Assembly: GCF_938030815.1 (NCBI RefSeq)
Contig: NZ_CALHII010000159.1
Coordinates: 1-5,035, forward strand
Direction: 5' to 3'
DNA length: 5,035 nucleotides
Source: an uncultured Campylobacter sp.
GTDB taxonomy: Bacteria; Campylobacterota; Campylobacteria; Campylobacterales; Campylobacteraceae
Under the pieces are notes generated by a model. That model made no database searches and was not told the DNA's origin. It worked only from the letters and a program-made list of their open reading frames with translations. Positions 3,684 to 5,035 of the stretch are shown here, piece by piece (position 1 is the first letter of the stretch; each line of letters opens with the position of its first letter). The translations under genes were made by a program, and so were the position numbers.

Positions 3684-5035
3684 ATGGCGAGCCCAAAAGA
3701 CGCCTTAAGCCCCATCGAGCAATTTTTCGACGACAATCAAAAAAGCTACATCACCTACGAAAGACTGATAAAATTTTTCGACAAAGCCCCCACCGCGACG
3801 GCCGTTAAGAAGGTCGAAGCGCTTACGAAAAAATTCGACGTCGAGCTGATCTCCGCCGCAGAAATCTCCAAAATCAAAAATTTAGAGGACGCAAAACTCA
3901 AAGAAGCCACGCAAAAAAAGCTACTGGACGAGGGCTGGGACGAGGAGTTTGATCTATCCAGCGACGTCGAGCTTTTGGAGTGGAGCCGTTCGGACAGCCC
4001 GGTGCGGATGTATCTGCGCGAAATGGGGCAGATCCCGCTGCTAACCAAGGAAGAAGAGATCGAGATCAGCAAAAAAATCGAGCTCGGTGAGGACATCATC
4101 ATCGACGCGTTTTGCTCCGTACCATATCTGATCGATTTTATACTGGATTATAAAGAGCCGCTCATCAACCGCGAACGCCGCGTTAAGGAGCTTTTCAAGA
4201 GCTTTGACGACAGCGACGAAGAGGGTGAAGAGGAGGACGAAGAGGAACTATCGGAGGAGGATTACGACGACGACGAGGAGGATGAGGAGAGCGCGGACGA
4301 GGCGAAGCAAAGGCGCTCTAGAAAGAACGATAAGCGCGCTCTAAAGGTCATCGAAAGCTTCAAGGCTCTTGAAAAAGCCAAAAAGGACTGGATGAAATTT
4401 GCCGAGAAAAACGCCGAGGCGATTAAGCAGAGCAAGGGAATTTTATCGAAGCTAAACTTGGCGTTTAAAAAGAAAATTTTAAAAGAAAAACTCATGGATC
4501 TAGGGCCTACGAGCAAGCTCATCACCGAGATCGTAAAATCGATGGAGACCGCGCTAAAAAGCGACGAGGGCTTCGAAAAAGAGCTCAAGCGCCTAGAGTA
4601 TAAGCTGCCGATGTTTAGCGCCGAACTGCGCGAAAACCACAAAAAAATTCTAAAAGAGATCACGAGGCTTAGCAAAGACGACATCATCGCGCGCGTGCCG
4701 GAAGCTACGATGGTCTCGACCTACGTCGATATTAAAAAGCTCTTTTTAACCAAAGAAGCAAGCAAAAAAAGCTTCAACCTCGAGCCCGAGCGGCTGAAAG
4801 AAATTTTAGAGCAGATCAAACGCGGCAAGCGCATCAGCGATAATGCAAAGGCGCGCATGGCTAAGTCCAACCTACGCCTGGTCGTATCCATCGCCAAGCG
4901 CTACACCAACCGCGGACTGCCGTTTTTAGACCTCATCCAGGAGGGCAACATCGGGCTCATGAAGGCTGTGGATAAATTTGAATACAAGCGCGGCTATAAA
5001 TTTTCGACATACGCGACGTGGTGGATCCGCCAGGC
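3684..5035 (+). CDS. rpoD: RNA polymerase housekeeping sigma factor RpoD, 3' end beyond the window
   Basis: The primary sigma-70 factor, which directs core RNA polymerase to vegetative promoters. 450 complete codons are visible and the frame is open to the edge; roughly a quarter of the protein (end of region 2, regions 3 and 4) is missing. Residues about 8-85 fit region 1.1. Region 1.2 starts at DSPVRMYLREMGQIPLLT (104-121). A non-conserved region of some 250 residues follows, with an extreme acidic block at 175-206, where 25 of 32 residues are Asp or Glu. Region 2 begins near M392 and contains AKSNLRLVVSIAKRY, LDLIQEGNIGLMKAVDKFEY and YKFSTYATWWIRQ, the conserved core-binding and -10-melting segments. 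The presence of regions 1.1 and 1.2 and the large non-conserved region separates it from alternative sigmas. It is transcribed away from leuD; its own promoter and ribosome site lie just upstream. Confidence 0.97.
   Translation, partial: MASPKDALSPIEQFFDDNQKSYITYERLIKFFDKAPTATAVKKVEALTKKFDVELISAAEISKIKNLEDAKLKEATQKKLLDEGWDEEFDLSSDVELLEWSRSDSPVRMYLREMGQIPLLTKEEEIEISKKIELGEDIIIDAFCSVPYLIDFILDYKEPLINRERRVKELFKSFDDSDEEGEEEDEEELSEEDYDDDEEDEESADEAKQRRSRKNDKRALKVIESFKALEKAKKDWMKFAEKNAEAIKQSKGILSKLNLAFKKKILKEKLMDLGPTSKLITEIVKSMETALKSDEGFEKELKRLEYKLPMFSAELRENHKKILKEITRLSKDDIIARVPEATMVSTYVDIKKLFLTKEASKKSFNLEPERLKEILEQIKRGKRISDNAKARMAKSNLRLVVSIAKRYTNRGLPFLDLIQEGNIGLMKAVDKFEYKRGYKFSTYATWWIRQ

Noticed and set aside
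3539..3736. Minus-strand ORF of 65 codons crossing the rpoD promoter and start
   Set aside because: It overlaps the rpoD promoter, ribosome site and first codons, has no family signature, and no ribosome site was seen.
3755..4102. Minus-strand ORF of 115 codons, Ser-rich
   Set aside because: It is the reverse shadow of the rpoD N-terminal coding region; Ser/Phe/Leu richness reflects the complement of Glu/Lys/Asp codons, and no ribosome site or family is seen.
4262..4687. Minus-strand ORF of 141 codons with a poly-Ser end
   Set aside because: Antisense shadow of rpoD; the Ser run is the complement of the acidic GAG/GAC block.

Overview
This window looks like chromosomal DNA from a Campylobacter with moderate GC content. 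The gene content points there: a CiaD-like C-terminal domain, an upstream gene/ciaD-like/cca gene order that I recall from C. jejuni, short epsilonproteobacterial-type LeuD, and extended TATAAT promoters without a recognisable -35 box. The mixed base composition (GC-rich codons broken by AAATTT-type words) suits the oral, higher-GC species such as the C. gracilis / C. showae / C. rectus group better than C. jejuni. The species call is inference.

Layout. A leftward (minus-strand) gene string runs from about 3276 to the left edge: leuD (2794-3276), leuB (1714-2784), an 80-residue TPR-like protein (1462-1704), a 449-residue protein with a CiaD-like C-terminus and a very long low-complexity middle (120-1469), and the first 53 codons of a tRNA CCA-adding enzyme, cca (1-160). 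Junctions are tight: 9-nt gaps after leuD and leuB, an 8-nt overlap before the ciaD-like gene, and a 20- or 41-nt overlap before cca. A single transcript from a promoter just upstream of leuD (TAAAAT at 3309-3314) is likely. From 3277 to 3683 there is a 407-nt AT-rich divergent intergenic region with no convincing gene. It holds the leuD promoter, an operator-like dyad, a cluster of AT palindromes and the rpoD promoter. Rightward from 3684, rpoD (housekeeping sigma-70) runs off the right edge within conserved region 2.

How the genes relate. LeuD (with a LeuC encoded elsewhere) and LeuB catalyse consecutive steps of leucine biosynthesis. The downstream genes have no metabolic link to leucine: a likely host-interaction or secreted protein and a tRNA maturation enzyme appear to share the transcript. 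RpoD is divergently transcribed.

Main points for a second look: the expanded NS/NF-rich middle of the CiaD-like protein and the DNA word beneath it, which also occurs in the intergenic region; the coupling of leucine genes to the ciaD-like gene and cca; and the cca reading frame, which loses the expected catalytic Asp motif next to a 10-bp direct repeat at the left edge. I see no transposon, CRISPR array, RNA gene or prophage here, and no clearly new multi-gene system.
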